In this document: piece by piece, positions 1 to 9,097 of the stretch
Layout of the letters: each line of letters starts with the position of its first letter
Numbering within the stretch: the stretch's first letter is position 1
Origin: Paenibacillus sp. 1781tsa1
Lineage (GTDB): Bacteria > Bacillota > Bacilli > Paenibacillales > Paenibacillaceae
Direction of reading: 5' to 3'
DNA: 64,000 bases
NCBI RefSeq assembly: GCF_024159265.1
Contig: NZ_JAMYWY010000001.1
Location: forward strand, 4,774,001 to 4,838,000
Notes under the pieces: model-generated
Told to the model about the DNA's origin: nothing
Seen by the model: the letters and a program-made list of their open reading frames with translations, nothing else
The model's database searches: none
Made by a program: the position numbers and the translations under genes

Positions 1-74
1 CTTTTCAATTGTCGTCTATGGCTTTTCAATTTTTTGGATTTTTGCTATAAATATGTGTTCAAGAAGATCGGTTT

Positions 75-290
75 TCAGTACCAAGAAGATGGGATGAAGC
101 TAGAAATGGAGTAGCGGAGCGTAGGGAAAACTACGTGAGCAACTAAAATGTTTCCTTTGGAAACATACTTCGTAAGCCTCCCGCTTATTTCGGGTGAATG
201 CCATATTCGATGCTGATGATGCCGATAGGCATCCTTCGTAATCAAAAGCGTTCCTTTGTGAACAACCTCTATAAGTAGGAAAGAGAGGAG
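75..290 (+). other. Hairpin-rich leader or interspersed repeat upstream of acuA
   Basis: This stretch has no convincing ORF but carries several small hairpins. They are CGTAG/CTACG at 120-135, a perfect 8-bp stem with a 3-nt loop at 148-166, and GATGCC/GGCATC with a GATA loop at 218-233. The octamer CTTCGTAA directly follows two of them, at 168-175 and 234-241. It ends just before the acuA ribosome site. It could be a structured 5' leader or one copy of an intergenic repeat family; no second copy was seen in this window. Function unknown. Confidence 0.45.
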
Positions 291-298
291 CATGAACC

Positions 299-931
299 AT
301 GGAACATATCAAAGAACATCATATGCGTTCCATCTTCAAGTCCGGCCACCGAATTACTGTTGAAGGACCCGTGCAGGCCGACGAGATAACCCGTCTTGCC
401 TTCCATCCGGATCTGGATGCCTTTCGGCGCCCAACGGAGCAGCAGGAAGCTCTGGCCGAGATCGCAGCATTGCCTGAAGGTCGAATTATCATTGCACACG
501 AAAATGAAACAATTATCGGCTATGTAACCTTTCACTATGCGGATGATTGTGAACGCTGGTCCGAGGGCAACATGACTGATCTGATTGAGCTTGGAGCAAT
601 CGAGGTTGCGGACGACTATCGCTCGCTTGGCATCGGACGTGAAATGTTGCTTACGGCTCTGGAAGATAAATACATGGAGAATTACATTATTTTCACCACA
701 GAATATTATTGGCATTGGGATCTGAAGGGCAGCGGACTAAATGTATGGGATTATCGCAAAATGATGGAGAGGCTGATGCAAACGATCGACATGACTTGGT
801 ATGCAACGGACGACCCTGAAATATGTTCGCATCCTGCAAACTGTTTGATGGTGCGTATCGGAAGTCAGGTGCCTATCACATCGGAAGAACAGTTTGATCG
901 TGTACGCTTCCGCCATCGGTTCATGTATTAA
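299..931 (+). CDS. acuA: Acetyl-CoA synthetase acetyltransferase AcuA (GNAT)
   Basis: The 210-residue product has the same length as B. subtilis AcuA and resembles it over its whole length, including the C-terminal EQFDRVRF-HR-MY segment. AcuA acetylates a catalytic lysine of acetyl-CoA synthetase AcsA and switches off acetate activation in the cytosol. The acetyl-CoA-binding loop YRSLGIGREM lies at residues 107-116, and a conserved EYYWHWDLKG block follows. The ATG has a GAGAGGAG ribosome site. acuB and acuC are not adjacent here, unlike in Bacillus, but ccpA lies 0.9 kb away, as expected for this neighbourhood. A bidirectional terminator separates it from mtnN. Confidence 0.93.
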   Translation: MEHIKEHHMRSIFKSGHRITVEGPVQADEITRLAFHPDLDAFRRPTEQQEALAEIAALPEGRIIIAHENETIIGYVTFHYADDCERWSEGNMTDLIELGAIEVADDYRSLGIGREMLLTALEDKYMENYIIFTTEYYWHWDLKGSGLNVWDYRKMMERLMQTIDMTWYATDDPEICSHPANCLMVRIGSQVPITSEEQFDRVRFRHRFMY

Positions 932-965
932 TTCGATGATCTGTTCGAAAAACAATATACATAAC

Positions 966-1028
966 AAAAACCGCCTCTCGCAGCGTTGCTCCATACTGCA
1001 TGGAACAGCTAATCGAAAGGCGGTTTTT
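966..1028. terminator. Shared terminator of acuA and mtnN
   Basis: Complementary arms AAAACCGCCT and AGGCGGTTTT enclose a loop of about 30 nt that itself contains a small CCAT/ATGG stem. T-runs occur on both strands, so it can serve both convergent genes. Confidence 0.75.
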
Positions 1029-1041
1029 CTTAGTGCTGCCA

Positions 1042-1737
1042 TTACATATTTTCTAACATGTGCTCCACAATACGGTGTGAACGCTGGGAAGATTCCACGG
1101 TAAATTCAGCAAAGTTGACATGCGCCGAACCATCCGCTTTATCTGACATCCCCCGCAGGACAACAAATGGTACACGATTCATGTAACAAACCTGGGCTAC
1201 AGCTGCCCCTTCCATCTCAGCACATGCACCGTCCATTTCGGTATATAACATGTTAACGGTATCTTTATTCGCAATAAATTGGTCTCCTGATAATACTTTA
1301 CCAATCAAATAATGGGCTCCCAGAACTTTACACGCTTCTTCAGCCAGTGTAATAAGCGAAGCCTCGGCAGGGAATGCAGATGTCTCCTGGTAAGGAATAA
1401 CCCCGCGTTCGAACCCCAGTGGCGTTACATCCATGTCATGCTGAACACATACAGACGATATAACCATATCTCCAATGTTCAGCTCCGGGTTAACTGCACC
1501 CGCTACACCTGTGAAGATAATGCGATTAACCTGAAAACGATCAATCAAGATCTGTGTCGTAACCGCTGCATTTACTTTTCCTACGCCGGATTTGCACACG
1601 ACAATTTGCTTGCCCAGCCACTCACCTGCAACGTATGTAATCCCGGTTTGTTTGACCGTCTCAAGCTGCTTCATACCTGCCAGCAAAAGCTCTACTTCCT
1701 CATCCATCGCTCCGATAATACCAATCGTTTCACGCAT
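1042..1737 (-). CDS. mtnN: 5'-methylthioadenosine/S-adenosylhomocysteine nucleosidase
   Basis: This 231-residue cytosolic enzyme splits adenine from methylthioadenosine and S-adenosylhomocysteine, in methionine salvage and in the activated-methyl cycle. The catalytic residues are visible: Glu14 in the AMDEE segment, Glu174/Glu176 in AEMEG, and Asp199 in SDKAD, matching Glu12, Glu174 and Asp197 of the E. coli enzyme. Length is normal for the family. The ATG is preceded by AGGAGG at good spacing. It appears monocistronic, with hairpins on both sides. Confidence 0.96.
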   Translation of the reverse strand: MRETIGIIGAMDEEVELLLAGMKQLETVKQTGITYVAGEWLGKQIVVCKSGVGKVNAAVTTQILIDRFQVNRIIFTGVAGAVNPELNIGDMVISSVCVQHDMDVTPLGFERGVIPYQETSAFPAEASLITLAEEACKVLGAHYLIGKVLSGDQFIANKDTVNMLYTEMDGACAEMEGAAVAQVCYMNRVPFVVLRGMSDKADGSAHVNFAEFTVESSQRSHRIVEHMLENM

Positions 1738-1777
1738 CTTCTGATCCTCCTGTTTTCACTTTTAACCTCATTCAGCA

Positions 1778-1802
1778 CAAAAGCTCCGTCTCCGGAGCTT
1801 TC
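1778..1802 (-). terminator. Terminator after ccpA
   Basis: A GC-rich hairpin (AAAGCTCCG / CGGAGCTTTT) followed on the minus strand by TTTTGTG, between the ccpA stop and mtnN. Confidence 0.65.
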
Positions 1803-1856
1803 GCATATCCACTATGTAGAGAGAGAGGTTCCTCTCTTTCCTGTATATAATCCCGA

Positions 1857-2870
1857 TTACACTACATCTGCATGACTTACAGACAGACGAAGAATCGTTT
1901 CATGCGGCAAAATAACCCGTGGATTCTCCACATTTTCCTTCTTCATCAGCTTGGTCAGCAAACGCATCGCAACTGCGCCAAGATCGTACATAGGCTGTGC
2001 CACTGTCGTCAACTGAGGACGCACCATGGAAGCCATACGGATGTTATCCACACTAATAATGGAGAAGTCATCCGGTACTTTCAGACCGTCATCCTGAATG
2101 CTGTGAATGGCACCAATGGCCATTTCATCTGTTGCAGCAAAGATAGCTGATGGTTTTTTCTTGAGTCCAAGGAAATATTTCATTGCTTCCACACCGGATT
2201 CATACCGATAGTTACCAATTCGAACAAGATCCTCCTGGTATTCAATACCCGCTGCTTCCAGTGCTTTTTTGTATCCTTGGAAACGGGCATATCCATTCGC
2301 AGGATCTTGCAGGGTACCACTGATCATCGCAATTTCCTTGTGTCCATGACGAATCAGGGTGTTTACCGCATCAAACGCAGCTGCTTCATGGTCAATATCC
2401 ACCGAAGGGAATGTGCCCTTCTCATCACTTGTTGCACAAAGTACGATCGGTACAGCCGCAGACTGGAACGCCTGAATGTGTTCGTCCGTTACTGTTCCGC
2501 CCATGAAGAGCAATCCGTCTACTTGTTTTTCGAGCAACGTGTTAATTACACGAATTTCTTTTTCTTTCTTCTTATCTGCATTACACAAAATAATATTGTA
2601 GTGATACATATTCGCAATATCTTCAATTCCGCGGGCAATCTCCGCGAAGGTTGAGTTCGAAATATCCGGAATAACGACCCCGACCGTGGTTGTCTTCTTG
2701 CTTGCCAGACCTCTGGCTACCGCGTTCGGACGATATCCCAACCGTTCGATGGCTTCATATACTTTTTTCCGCGTTTGCGGTTTGACATTAGGGTTATTAT
2801 TAACTACCCGTGATACCGTTGCCATAGACACTCCAGCTTCACGTGCCACATCATAAATGGTTACCGTCAC
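1857..2870 (-). CDS. ccpA: Catabolite control protein A
   Basis: LacI/GalR-family master regulator of carbon catabolite control. With HPr-Ser46-P it binds cre sites. The N-terminal helix-turn-helix ([19 protein letters not shown]) and the hinge segment with [13 protein letters not shown] are almost those of B. subtilis CcpA, and the C-terminal LPHE segment also matches. Start choice: an upstream in-frame ATG at 2885 has no ribosome site, whereas GGAGAG at 2878-2883 sits 7 nt before the GTG at 2870. That start gives 337 residues beginning [13 protein letters not shown], like the Bacillus protein. ytxJ lies upstream on the same strand. Confidence 0.95.
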   Translation of the reverse strand: MTVTIYDVAREAGVSMATVSRVVNNNPNVKPQTRKKVYEAIERLGYRPNAVARGLASKKTTTVGVVIPDISNSTFAEIARGIEDIANMYHYNIILCNADKKKEKEIRVINTLLEKQVDGLLFMGGTVTDEHIQAFQSAAVPIVLCATSDEKGTFPSVDIDHEAAAFDAVNTLIRHGHKEIAMISGTLQDPANGYARFQGYKKALEAAGIEYQEDLVRIGNYRYESGVEAMKYFLGLKKKPSAIFAATDEMAIGAIHSIQDDGLKVPDDFSIISVDNIRMASMVRPQLTTVAQPMYDLGAVAMRLLTKLMKKENVENPRVILPHETILRLSVSHADVV

Positions 2871-2962
2871 AGTACTTCTCTCCATTACCAGTAAATTTTC
2901 ATACCATTTTCATTAAGATTTATATTACGACAAATTTTTGCATTAATCAATTAAAATAGGCT

Positions 2963-3310
2963 TTAGGACTCACTCAAAACTTTCGTAAGTGTAGCTCTAG
3001 TAATATCTGAATGGGAAGTATGCCATACAGGAACTCCCTTTTTAATCAGGATTGCCTGTGGAGATTCGTGCTTAACACCCAGCTTATTTGCTAGTTCATT
3101 CGATACCGGGCGATCTTCCACAACATAGATGATGCCATATTTCACTTGTTCATTGGCATGGTTAAGCAAATAATCGTTCATCTCCTGATATGCGTTCGAG
3201 CTGATCGGACAGCGCGTGCTGTGCTTAAACAGAAGCAAGGGTTGATCCTCGGTAGCCTCCACTGCGGAGTTTAGCTGTTCAATACTTGTCATTTTAGTCA
3301 TGTCAGCCAT
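2963..3310 (-). CDS. ytxJ: Bacillithiol-system thioredoxin-fold protein YtxJ
   Basis: A 115-residue thioredoxin-like protein of the YtxJ family. It keeps one cysteine in a CPIS motif (Cys34), the monothiol arrangement expected of a proposed bacilliredoxin-like protein. The family is linked to bacillithiol redox chemistry; the exact substrate is unknown. The long upstream reading frame is not used: ATG 3310 follows AAAGGGGGA. In B. subtilis ytxGHJ also lies next to ccpA, so the order is conserved while aroA has moved. Confidence 0.85.
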   Translation of the reverse strand: MADMTKMTSIEQLNSAVEATEDQPLLLFKHSTRCPISSNAYQEMNDYLLNHANEQVKYGIIYVVEDRPVSNELANKLGVKHESPQAILIKKGVPVWHTSHSDITRATLTKVLSES

Positions 3311-3432
3311 TAGATATACATCCCCCTTTACCAGGAATACCGCTATGTTGAGCGTTTTCACTCTTCGATATCTTAACAAAAAGTGCGCGAAAAAGCCAAT
3401 TTTCATGAAAACAAGCATTTTGCACGTCAAAA

Positions 3433-3885
3433 TTAGACAGCATTCGAGAAATACTCCTGCCACACAAATCCGGATAACTGACTTAACCTGCGCTCCGTGG
3501 TCTCTATCCAAACTGCATCTCCAGACTTCGTTGCGTAACCCATGATGTCCAGCAGCAGATTAATACGTTCCTCCACTGCTTGCTGCATCCGATATTGCAT
3601 CTCCCGATCGGTCGCATCCGGCCAGGCCAGCAGCTGCTCATGAAACAGGTCTGCCAGTTCATTACGATCACCAAAAGATACGTCTTGCTTCACGGGCTGT
3701 TCACCCAACGTGCTTATGCATTCTGTTAAGTCCGGTTTGACTGGCGGAAGCACTTCGTATGATACACAATCTGTACACGCAAATACGGGTACGTTTCGAA
3801 TCTCCACTTTTTTGGCGTATACCACGGTTCTTAATTCCAATTCCATAACATGTCCACATCTGCACGACTTGCGCACACCCATCAC
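3433..3885 (-). CDS. Small zinc-ribbon protein, YgiT-type
   Basis: About 150 residues. The N-terminus carries CxC (Cys8, Cys10) and CxxC (Cys37, Cys40) around a VPVFACTDC segment, the pattern of the YgiT/MqsA-type zinc finger. The rest is alpha-helical and has a conserved-looking WPDATDREMQ stretch. There is no DNA-binding helix-turn-helix and no toxin partner next to it, so an antitoxin role is not supported. Start uncertain: GTG 3885, ATG 3882 or GTG 3876; the last has GAGGTGAT at about 4-nt spacing. Function unknown. Confidence 0.7.
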   Translation of the reverse strand: MMGVRKSCRCGHVMELELRTVVYAKKVEIRNVPVFACTDCVSYEVLPPVKPDLTECISTLGEQPVKQDVSFGDRNELADLFHEQLLAWPDATDREMQYRMQQAVEERINLLLDIMGYATKSGDAVWIETTERRLSQLSGFVWQEYFSNAV

Positions 3886-4122
3886 CTCATTCGTTCTTTA
3901 CTCTATATAAGTACCATTCGACCTATTTCGGCTCAAATCCTGCTCCAAAAGAAAGGTTGCACAAATTACCACTCCCTCCAGATGAAGGTTGTCGAATGCA
4001 GGTAATTACTGACTTGTAATCGCTTCCTCCAGACTGCATATGCACAACCATGAAGTCCCTTGGAGAATCTGTTACAATTAAAGACGCAACAGACCTAATT
4101 AACGCAAAAAGGAGAGATGAAC

Positions 4123-4647
4123 ATGAGATTAACCGGTAAAAAAGTCATCGCTCTGGTCGATGAAGAATTCGAGGATTTGGAATTGTGGTACCCTGTGCAT
4201 CGTGTTCGTGAAGAAGGTGCAGAAGTGCATCTTGCTGGTGAGAAAAAAGGAAAAACCTATATTGGCAAATATGGTGTGCCTGCTGAAGCCGAATATAGTT
4301 TCGATGAACTGGACAGTTCAGATTACGATGGCATTCTTGTGCCAGGCGGCTGGGCGCCAGATAAGCTGCGTCGTTATCCCAAAGTACTGGAACTTGTGAA
4401 GGAAATGAATGCAGATCGGAAACCGATTGGACAGATCTGTCATGCAGGATGGGTACTAATCTCTGCCAAAATTCTGGACGGGGTTACGGTAACCTCTACA
4501 CCAGGCATTCGGGATGACATGGAAAATGCAGGTGCGATCTGGAAAGATGAAGCGGTTGTTGTTGATGGACATATCATCTCGGCACGTCGTCCGCCCGACC
4601 TTCCCCCATATGGCAAGGCATTCTGTGATGCACTCGCTGACAAGTAA
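4123..4647 (+). CDS. DJ-1/PfpI-family glyoxalase or deglycase
   Basis: A 174-residue single-domain protein of the PfpI/YhbO type. The nucleophile elbow ICHAGW (Cys106) and the preceding VPGG loop mark the family; members act on glyoxal, methylglyoxal or glycated molecules, and older annotations call them intracellular proteases. The usual ICHGxW is here ICHAGW. ATG 4123 is chosen because AGGAG lies 8 nt upstream, while ATG 4117 almost touches it. A strong terminator follows. Confidence 0.88.
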   Translation: MRLTGKKVIALVDEEFEDLELWYPVHRVREEGAEVHLAGEKKGKTYIGKYGVPAEAEYSFDELDSSDYDGILVPGGWAPDKLRRYPKVLELVKEMNADRKPIGQICHAGWVLISAKILDGVTVTSTPGIRDDMENAGAIWKDEAVVVDGHIISARRPPDLPPYGKAFCDALADK

Positions 4648-4648
4648 A

Positions 4649-4691
4649 AATAACCCCATTGTGCTCTCATGCACAGTGGGGTTATTTTATA
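4649..4691 (+). terminator. Rho-independent terminator after the PfpI gene
   Basis: ATAACCCCA..TGTGC pairs with GCACA..TGGGGTTAT around a 6-nt loop and is followed by a short T-rich stretch. Nearly symmetric. Confidence 0.85.
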
Positions 4692-4767
4692 TAAACAAGT
4701 TTCCAATAAATAATTATCACAAATGTAAATATATTAACTTAAAGGTATTTATATCCATTTTCCCCAA

Positions 4768-6528
4768 TCAGGATGCATTCGAACCACTTTGTTCGTCTGG
4801 ACTTCCCGTGGAGTCATTAAAAACTTGCAGTCGCTCCTCAATATCTCCGCTGGTCCGCAAGGCGAAGCACTTTCGGGCTTCTTCTTTGGCGTCCGATGCT
4901 GTTGTGTTCAACACTCTGTGCTTCACACGTAACAGGGATTGCGGGGACATACTCAAGTGGCGAATGCCAAGCTCCAGCCAAAGTGGAATGGCACGTTCGT
5001 CCCCTGCCATCTCCCCGCACACACTGACATCAATTCCGGCCGTATGCGCCGCATCCGCTGTGGCACGAAGCATCCGCAGAACAGCAGGATGATAAGGGTG
5101 ATACATATGAGCGATCTGCTCATTCATTCGATCTACTGCCAGTACATATTGAACCAGATCGTTCGTTCCTATACTGAAGAAATCCGCTTCCTCCGCCAGC
5201 AGATCAGCAATCATCACCGCTGCAGGAACTTCAATCATGATCCCCACCTGAATGTGAGGGTCGTATGATAATCCCCGCTCGTCCAGATCGGACATCGCCT
5301 CACGAAGAATCTCATTGGCTTGTTGAAGCTCTTCCACCGAAGAGATCATCGGGTACATGATTTTGACATTGCCGGCAGCGCTGGCACGGAGAATGGCTGT
5401 CAGCTGTGTTTTGAACAGGTCCTTACGGTCCAGACTAATCCGAATGGCACGATAACCCAGAAACGGATTGTCTTCCTCCGGCAATTCAAAGTAATCCAGT
5501 TGCTTGTCACCACCGATATCCAGTGTACGAATGACAACGGATTGACCTGCTGTCTTCTCTGCCACAAGGCGGTACACCTCATACTGCTCCTGCTCACCAG
5601 GGAATGTAGCCCGGTCCATATATAAGAACTCTGTCCGGAACAATCCTACACCCTTGGCTCCATGTTTCAAAGCCAGATCCAGTTCCTTCACCGAACTGAT
5701 ATTGGAAGCGAGGTGTAATACGGCCCCGTCTTTGGTTACAGCATCCACCGTAGCAAGCACCTGAAGTTGTTCTTTTTTCTTCAGCTGTTTGCTGCGAAGC
5801 ATGGTATACCGTTCAATTGTCTTGCGATCCGGGTCGGTAAATACCAAGCCGTTATCACCATCCACCACTAGCATATCACCAGTCTCTACCGGCATGCCAA
5901 GACTCGCTTCCAGACCGGAAACGAGAGGAATGCCAAGCGCGCGAGCCATTATTGCAGAATGTGATGTCTTCCCGCCAATCAAGGTTACAATGCCTAGGAC
6001 ATGGCTGGGATTCAGATGCGCTAATTGAGATGGCGATAGTTCTTTGGCAACAAGTACATAAGGCTGGGTATCTGAAGGGAGTGTAATCTCCGGTGCACCA
6101 AGCAGATGCTTGAGCAGACGATTACCCACATCCTTGATGTCAATGGCCCGCTCCTTCATATACTCGTCTTCCAGCAAGTCAAACATTGTGACAAAGTGGT
6201 CTATGGCTTCTTTGACTGCCACTTCTGCCGCCTTGTACTGACGCTCGATAATGCCGCGAATTTCGTTCATGAATACCGGATCTTCGAGGATTGCCAGATG
6301 TGCATCAAAAATACTGGACTCCTCCGGACCAACAACTTCCTTGAACTCATTTTTAATATATTCGATCTCATCCTTTGATGTCCGTATGCCCTCATACAGC
6401 CGTTCGAACTCTTGGGCGAGATCTACCGAATCCATCTTCTGATCCGGCAGATCCCATTCCCAACTGGGCAGGACAAATGCTTTGCCGATGGCTATGCCTG
6501 CAGCTCCGTTGATGCCTTGTATCTTCAT
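4768..6528 (-). CDS. ptsI: PTS phosphoenolpyruvate-protein phosphotransferase (Enzyme I)
   Basis: The 586-residue Enzyme I moves phosphate from phosphoenolpyruvate to HPr. The phospho-histidine is His190 in GGKTSHSAIMARA. The C-terminal PEP-binding barrel contains TLDIGGDKQL, EVPAAV and the catalytic Cys in VCGEMAGD. It is slightly longer than the usual 570-575 residues because of a charged C-terminal tail. Its ATG overlaps the stop of the upstream EIICBA gene (ATGA), with GGAGGGG as ribosome site, so the two are translationally coupled. ptsH is not present, so HPr must come from elsewhere. Confidence 0.95.
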   Translation of the reverse strand: MKIQGINGAAGIAIGKAFVLPSWEWDLPDQKMDSVDLAQEFERLYEGIRTSKDEIEYIKNEFKEVVGPEESSIFDAHLAILEDPVFMNEIRGIIERQYKAAEVAVKEAIDHFVTMFDLLEDEYMKERAIDIKDVGNRLLKHLLGAPEITLPSDTQPYVLVAKELSPSQLAHLNPSHVLGIVTLIGGKTSHSAIMARALGIPLVSGLEASLGMPVETGDMLVVDGDNGLVFTDPDRKTIERYTMLRSKQLKKKEQLQVLATVDAVTKDGAVLHLASNISSVKELDLALKHGAKGVGLFRTEFLYMDRATFPGEQEQYEVYRLVAEKTAGQSVVIRTLDIGGDKQLDYFELPEEDNPFLGYRAIRISLDRKDLFKTQLTAILRASAAGNVKIMYPMISSVEELQQANEILREAMSDLDERGLSYDPHIQVGIMIEVPAAVMIADLLAEEADFFSIGTNDLVQYVLAVDRMNEQIAHMYHPYHPAVLRMLRATADAAHTAGIDVSVCGEMAGDERAIPLWLELGIRHLSMSPQSLLRVKHRVLNTTASDAKEEARKCFALRTSGDIEERLQVFNDSTGSPDEQSGSNAS

Positions 6529-8405
6529 TCTACCCCTCCAACGTTCCTGTCATAGAGCACCACGGACATGACGGATGCCTGACCTTTCTTAACTTGCTTA
6601 AATGGAGCAAAGCTCCATGATTTTACTCGATCGGGATTCGTAATTACCATTGGGGTTGTCAGTGACGCCGCTTGCTCGCGAAGTACCGCAAGATCAAACT
6701 TGATCAACAACTGCCCTGGCTCCACCGTATCGCCCTCCTGAACAAAAGCTTCAAAATGGCCTTTCAACTGAGAGGTATCGATGCCGATATGCAGTAACAC
6801 CTCAAGCCCCTCCCGGGTGGAAATCCCCAAAGCATGCATGGTCGGGTACAAGTGCATAATTGTTCCATACACCGGTGATACCAGCTCTCCGCGTTCTGGA
6901 ACAAAAGCTACTCCATCCCCAACAAGCTTGGCTGCAAAGATCTGATCCGGCACCTCTTCAATGGGCAACATTTTTCCCTGAACGGGAGCACAGAACAGAA
7001 CCTGTTGCAGATCTCTTTCCAACAACTTCGCGATTTCTTCCCGAATCAATTCCGAATAGGTACCGAATACCACCTGTACGTTACCGCCACCCAGCTTAAT
7101 CAGTCCGGCGGACCCCATACTCTTCATGGCACCCGTGTCGATCAGGCGGTCATCATGCACAGTCAGGCGAAGACGTGTAATACATGCTTCAACCTGTACA
7201 ATGTTACTCTTTCCACCCAATGCTTCAAGGATTAAAGGTGCCTGATAAGGAATGTTACCTACCCAATCTTCCAGCATGGAGCCCTCTTCACGTCCTGGCG
7301 TTGGAATCTTGAACGTACGAATCGCCCATCGGAACAGGAAGTAATAAACCAGCCCATATAGTATGCCAATCGGAATGAGCTTCCAAGCATTCTCCGATAG
7401 ATGGAAATTGAGTATGTAATCAATAATACCTGCGGAGTAAGAAAATCCATGCCGGATATCAAGCCAGTAACTGATCCACATGGCCACGCCGGACATCACT
7501 GCATGCACGATGAACAGATAAGGTGCTGCGAACAAAAAAGCAAACTCAATCTGTTCCGATACCCCGGTTAGAAAACAAACGAGTGCCGATGTCAGAAAAG
7601 TTTTCTTGATTTTCGGTTTCAGATCTTCCCTAGCCTCCTGAATAATAGCAAAAGCTATCGCCGGAATGGCAAACATCATGATGGGAAACAAACCCGCCAT
7701 AAAGAATCCTGCGGTGGGGTCTCCTGCAAAAAATCGGGGCAAATCCCCTTGCACAATGTTACCATCAGGCGTTTCGAACGTTCCTAACTGGAACCAAAAT
7801 ACATTGTTAAGCAGATGATGAAGTCCAAAAGCGACCAGTACCCTGTATAACACCCCGTAGATGAACAATCCAAAACCGCCGAGACTGTATTCCCACGTGG
7901 CAATGGCGTTCAATCCATGCTGTAAAATCGGAGCGAGCCATAACATAAAGCAGGAGAACAATGCCGAACAGAGTCCGACGATGAGCAAAACAAACCTTGA
8001 ACCCCCGAAAAATTGCAAAATTTCAGGTAGTTTAATGCTTTTAAACCGATTATGCATCCCACCGGCAAGCGCGCCGAGTATGATTCCGATTAAGGAAGCA
8101 GGCTGAACAGTGCCATCACTGAAGTTGCGAGTCACCTGATCATATATCACGATACCAGCCAGCGCGGCGAGTCCCGCTTGTCCGGCCTGGTTGGAGAGTC
8201 CCAGTGCTACACCGACAGCGAACAAATACGGCAAGAAATAAAAAATGCCGTGTCCGGCCACAGTAGACACTTCACCGACAACACTTAATCCCCAGGCGTC
8301 CCAAGGCAGACTGCCAACACTGAGCAAAATTGCGGCGGCGGGCAGGACCATTGTAGGCAGCATTACCGCTCGTCCGAGCTGCTGCAAGGATCCGAGCCAA
8401 TTCAT
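6525..8405 (-). CDS. PTS EIICBA, probably N-acetylglucosamine-specific
   Basis: A 626-residue sugar permease with domains in the order IIC (about 1-370, ten or so membrane segments), IIB (about 385-465, phospho-Cys in EACITRLRLTV) and IIA (about 480-610, active His in LLHIGIDT). The N-terminus MNWLGSLQQLGRAVMLP and the HHLLNNVFW and RFFAGDPTAGFFM segments are typical of the NagE/NagP group, so N-acetylglucosamine is the likely substrate; glucose is the alternative. The sugar-site motif reads TGVSEQIEF rather than TGVTEPIEF. The ribosome site is AAAGGAGAGG. First gene of the two-gene unit with ptsI. Confidence 0.87.
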   Translation of the reverse strand: MNWLGSLQQLGRAVMLPTMVLPAAAILLSVGSLPWDAWGLSVVGEVSTVAGHGIFYFLPYLFAVGVALGLSNQAGQAGLAALAGIVIYDQVTRNFSDGTVQPASLIGIILGALAGGMHNRFKSIKLPEILQFFGGSRFVLLIVGLCSALFSCFMLWLAPILQHGLNAIATWEYSLGGFGLFIYGVLYRVLVAFGLHHLLNNVFWFQLGTFETPDGNIVQGDLPRFFAGDPTAGFFMAGLFPIMMFAIPAIAFAIIQEAREDLKPKIKKTFLTSALVCFLTGVSEQIEFAFLFAAPYLFIVHAVMSGVAMWISYWLDIRHGFSYSAGIIDYILNFHLSENAWKLIPIGILYGLVYYFLFRWAIRTFKIPTPGREEGSMLEDWVGNIPYQAPLILEALGGKSNIVQVEACITRLRLTVHDDRLIDTGAMKSMGSAGLIKLGGGNVQVVFGTYSELIREEIAKLLERDLQQVLFCAPVQGKMLPIEEVPDQIFAAKLVGDGVAFVPERGELVSPVYGTIMHLYPTMHALGISTREGLEVLLHIGIDTSQLKGHFEAFVQEGDTVEPGQLLIKFDLAVLREQAASLTTPMVITNPDRVKSWSFAPFKQVKKGQASVMSVVLYDRNVGGVE

Positions 8406-8429
8406 GGCGACCTCTCCTTTCTATCCTAG

Positions 8430-8458
8430 ATGGTAAGCTTTGTGCAACGTTTTGTCAA
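8430..8458 (-). promoter_or_regulatory. Sigma-A-like promoter of the EIICBA-ptsI operon
   Basis: On the minus strand TTGACA is followed after 17 nt by TACCAT, about 25 nt upstream of the EIICBA start. The short leader leaves no room for an antiterminator (RAT) element of the GlcT type. Confidence 0.55.
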
Positions 8459-8505
8459 AGCAAAACAGTAACCCATTGGTCATTTTATATAGCAAAAATA
8501 GAACA

Positions 8506-8539
8506 GAAAAAATCCCGTCAACTTCAAAGTTAACGGGAT
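8506..8539 (-). terminator. Terminator after the CoA-binding protein gene
   Basis: Hairpin ATCCCGTTAACTT / AAGTTGACGGGAT followed by a six-T run on the minus strand. Confidence 0.8.
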
Positions 8540-8603
8540 CTATCCTGCAATCATTCAATTGGGTCAGATCAGGAGATCAACCGATCTCATGTGAACGGGC
8601 CTC

Positions 8604-9044
8604 TCAGCCGCGTCCAGCGCCGCGCAGAACGATGGAATCCTCTACCTTGATACAACGATTCGTTACCGCTGTCATGCCGTTCTCTGCCGCAATCTGAACC
8701 GCTTCATCACTATGGATGCCAAGCTGAAGCCACAGGACATTTGCTTTGATGGCAGCGGCGTCACGTGCTACATCCGCACAGAACTCATCGCGACGAAACA
8801 CATTGACGATGTCTACTGGCTCTGGAATATCCGCAAGCGTCGCATATACCGTCTCTCCAAGGATTTCACCTTGCACCTGTGGATTAACCGGAATGATGCG
8901 ATAGCCTCTGCTCTGCATGGCTTCGGCGACCATATAGGAAGTGCGATCCGATTTGTCTGATAAACCGACGACTGCGATGTTGCCTGCCTTGCGCAAAATT
9001 TGTCCAATTTCTTCACGAGTAGGATTGTTAAATTCCATGTTCAA
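8604..9044 (-). CDS. CoA-binding domain protein (YccU/YneT type)
   Basis: 146 residues with a single Rossmann-like CoA-binding domain: an IAVVGLSDKSDRTSY loop near the N-terminus, then IIPVNP and the VLWLQLGIHSDEA segment. This is the usual layout of the free-standing CoA_binding family, related to the N-terminal domain of succinyl-CoA synthetase alpha; no enzymatic role is established. The start is probably TTG 9044 (AAGGA six nt upstream); ATG 9038 is the alternative. It lies downstream of aroA on the same strand. Confidence 0.85.
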   Translation of the reverse strand: MNMEFNNPTREEIGQILRKAGNIAVVGLSDKSDRTSYMVAEAMQSRGYRIIPVNPQVQGEILGETVYATLADIPEPVDIVNVFRRDEFCADVARDAAAIKANVLWLQLGIHSDEAVQIAAENGMTAVTNRCIKVEDSIVLRGAGRG

Positions 9045-9097
9045 GCACCATCCTTTTCTGATTAAAGTGCGTGTTCAAAAGACTGATTCTCAGTTAT

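Noticed and set aside
230-260. Possible cre site (AAAAGCGTTCC) upstream of acuA
   Set aside because: The flanking TG and CA of the consensus are missing; only the central bases match.
8440-8465. Possible cre site overlapping the EIICBA promoter (AAAACGTTGCAC)
   Set aside because: The outer half-sites do not match; the sequence is better explained by the -35 and spacer.
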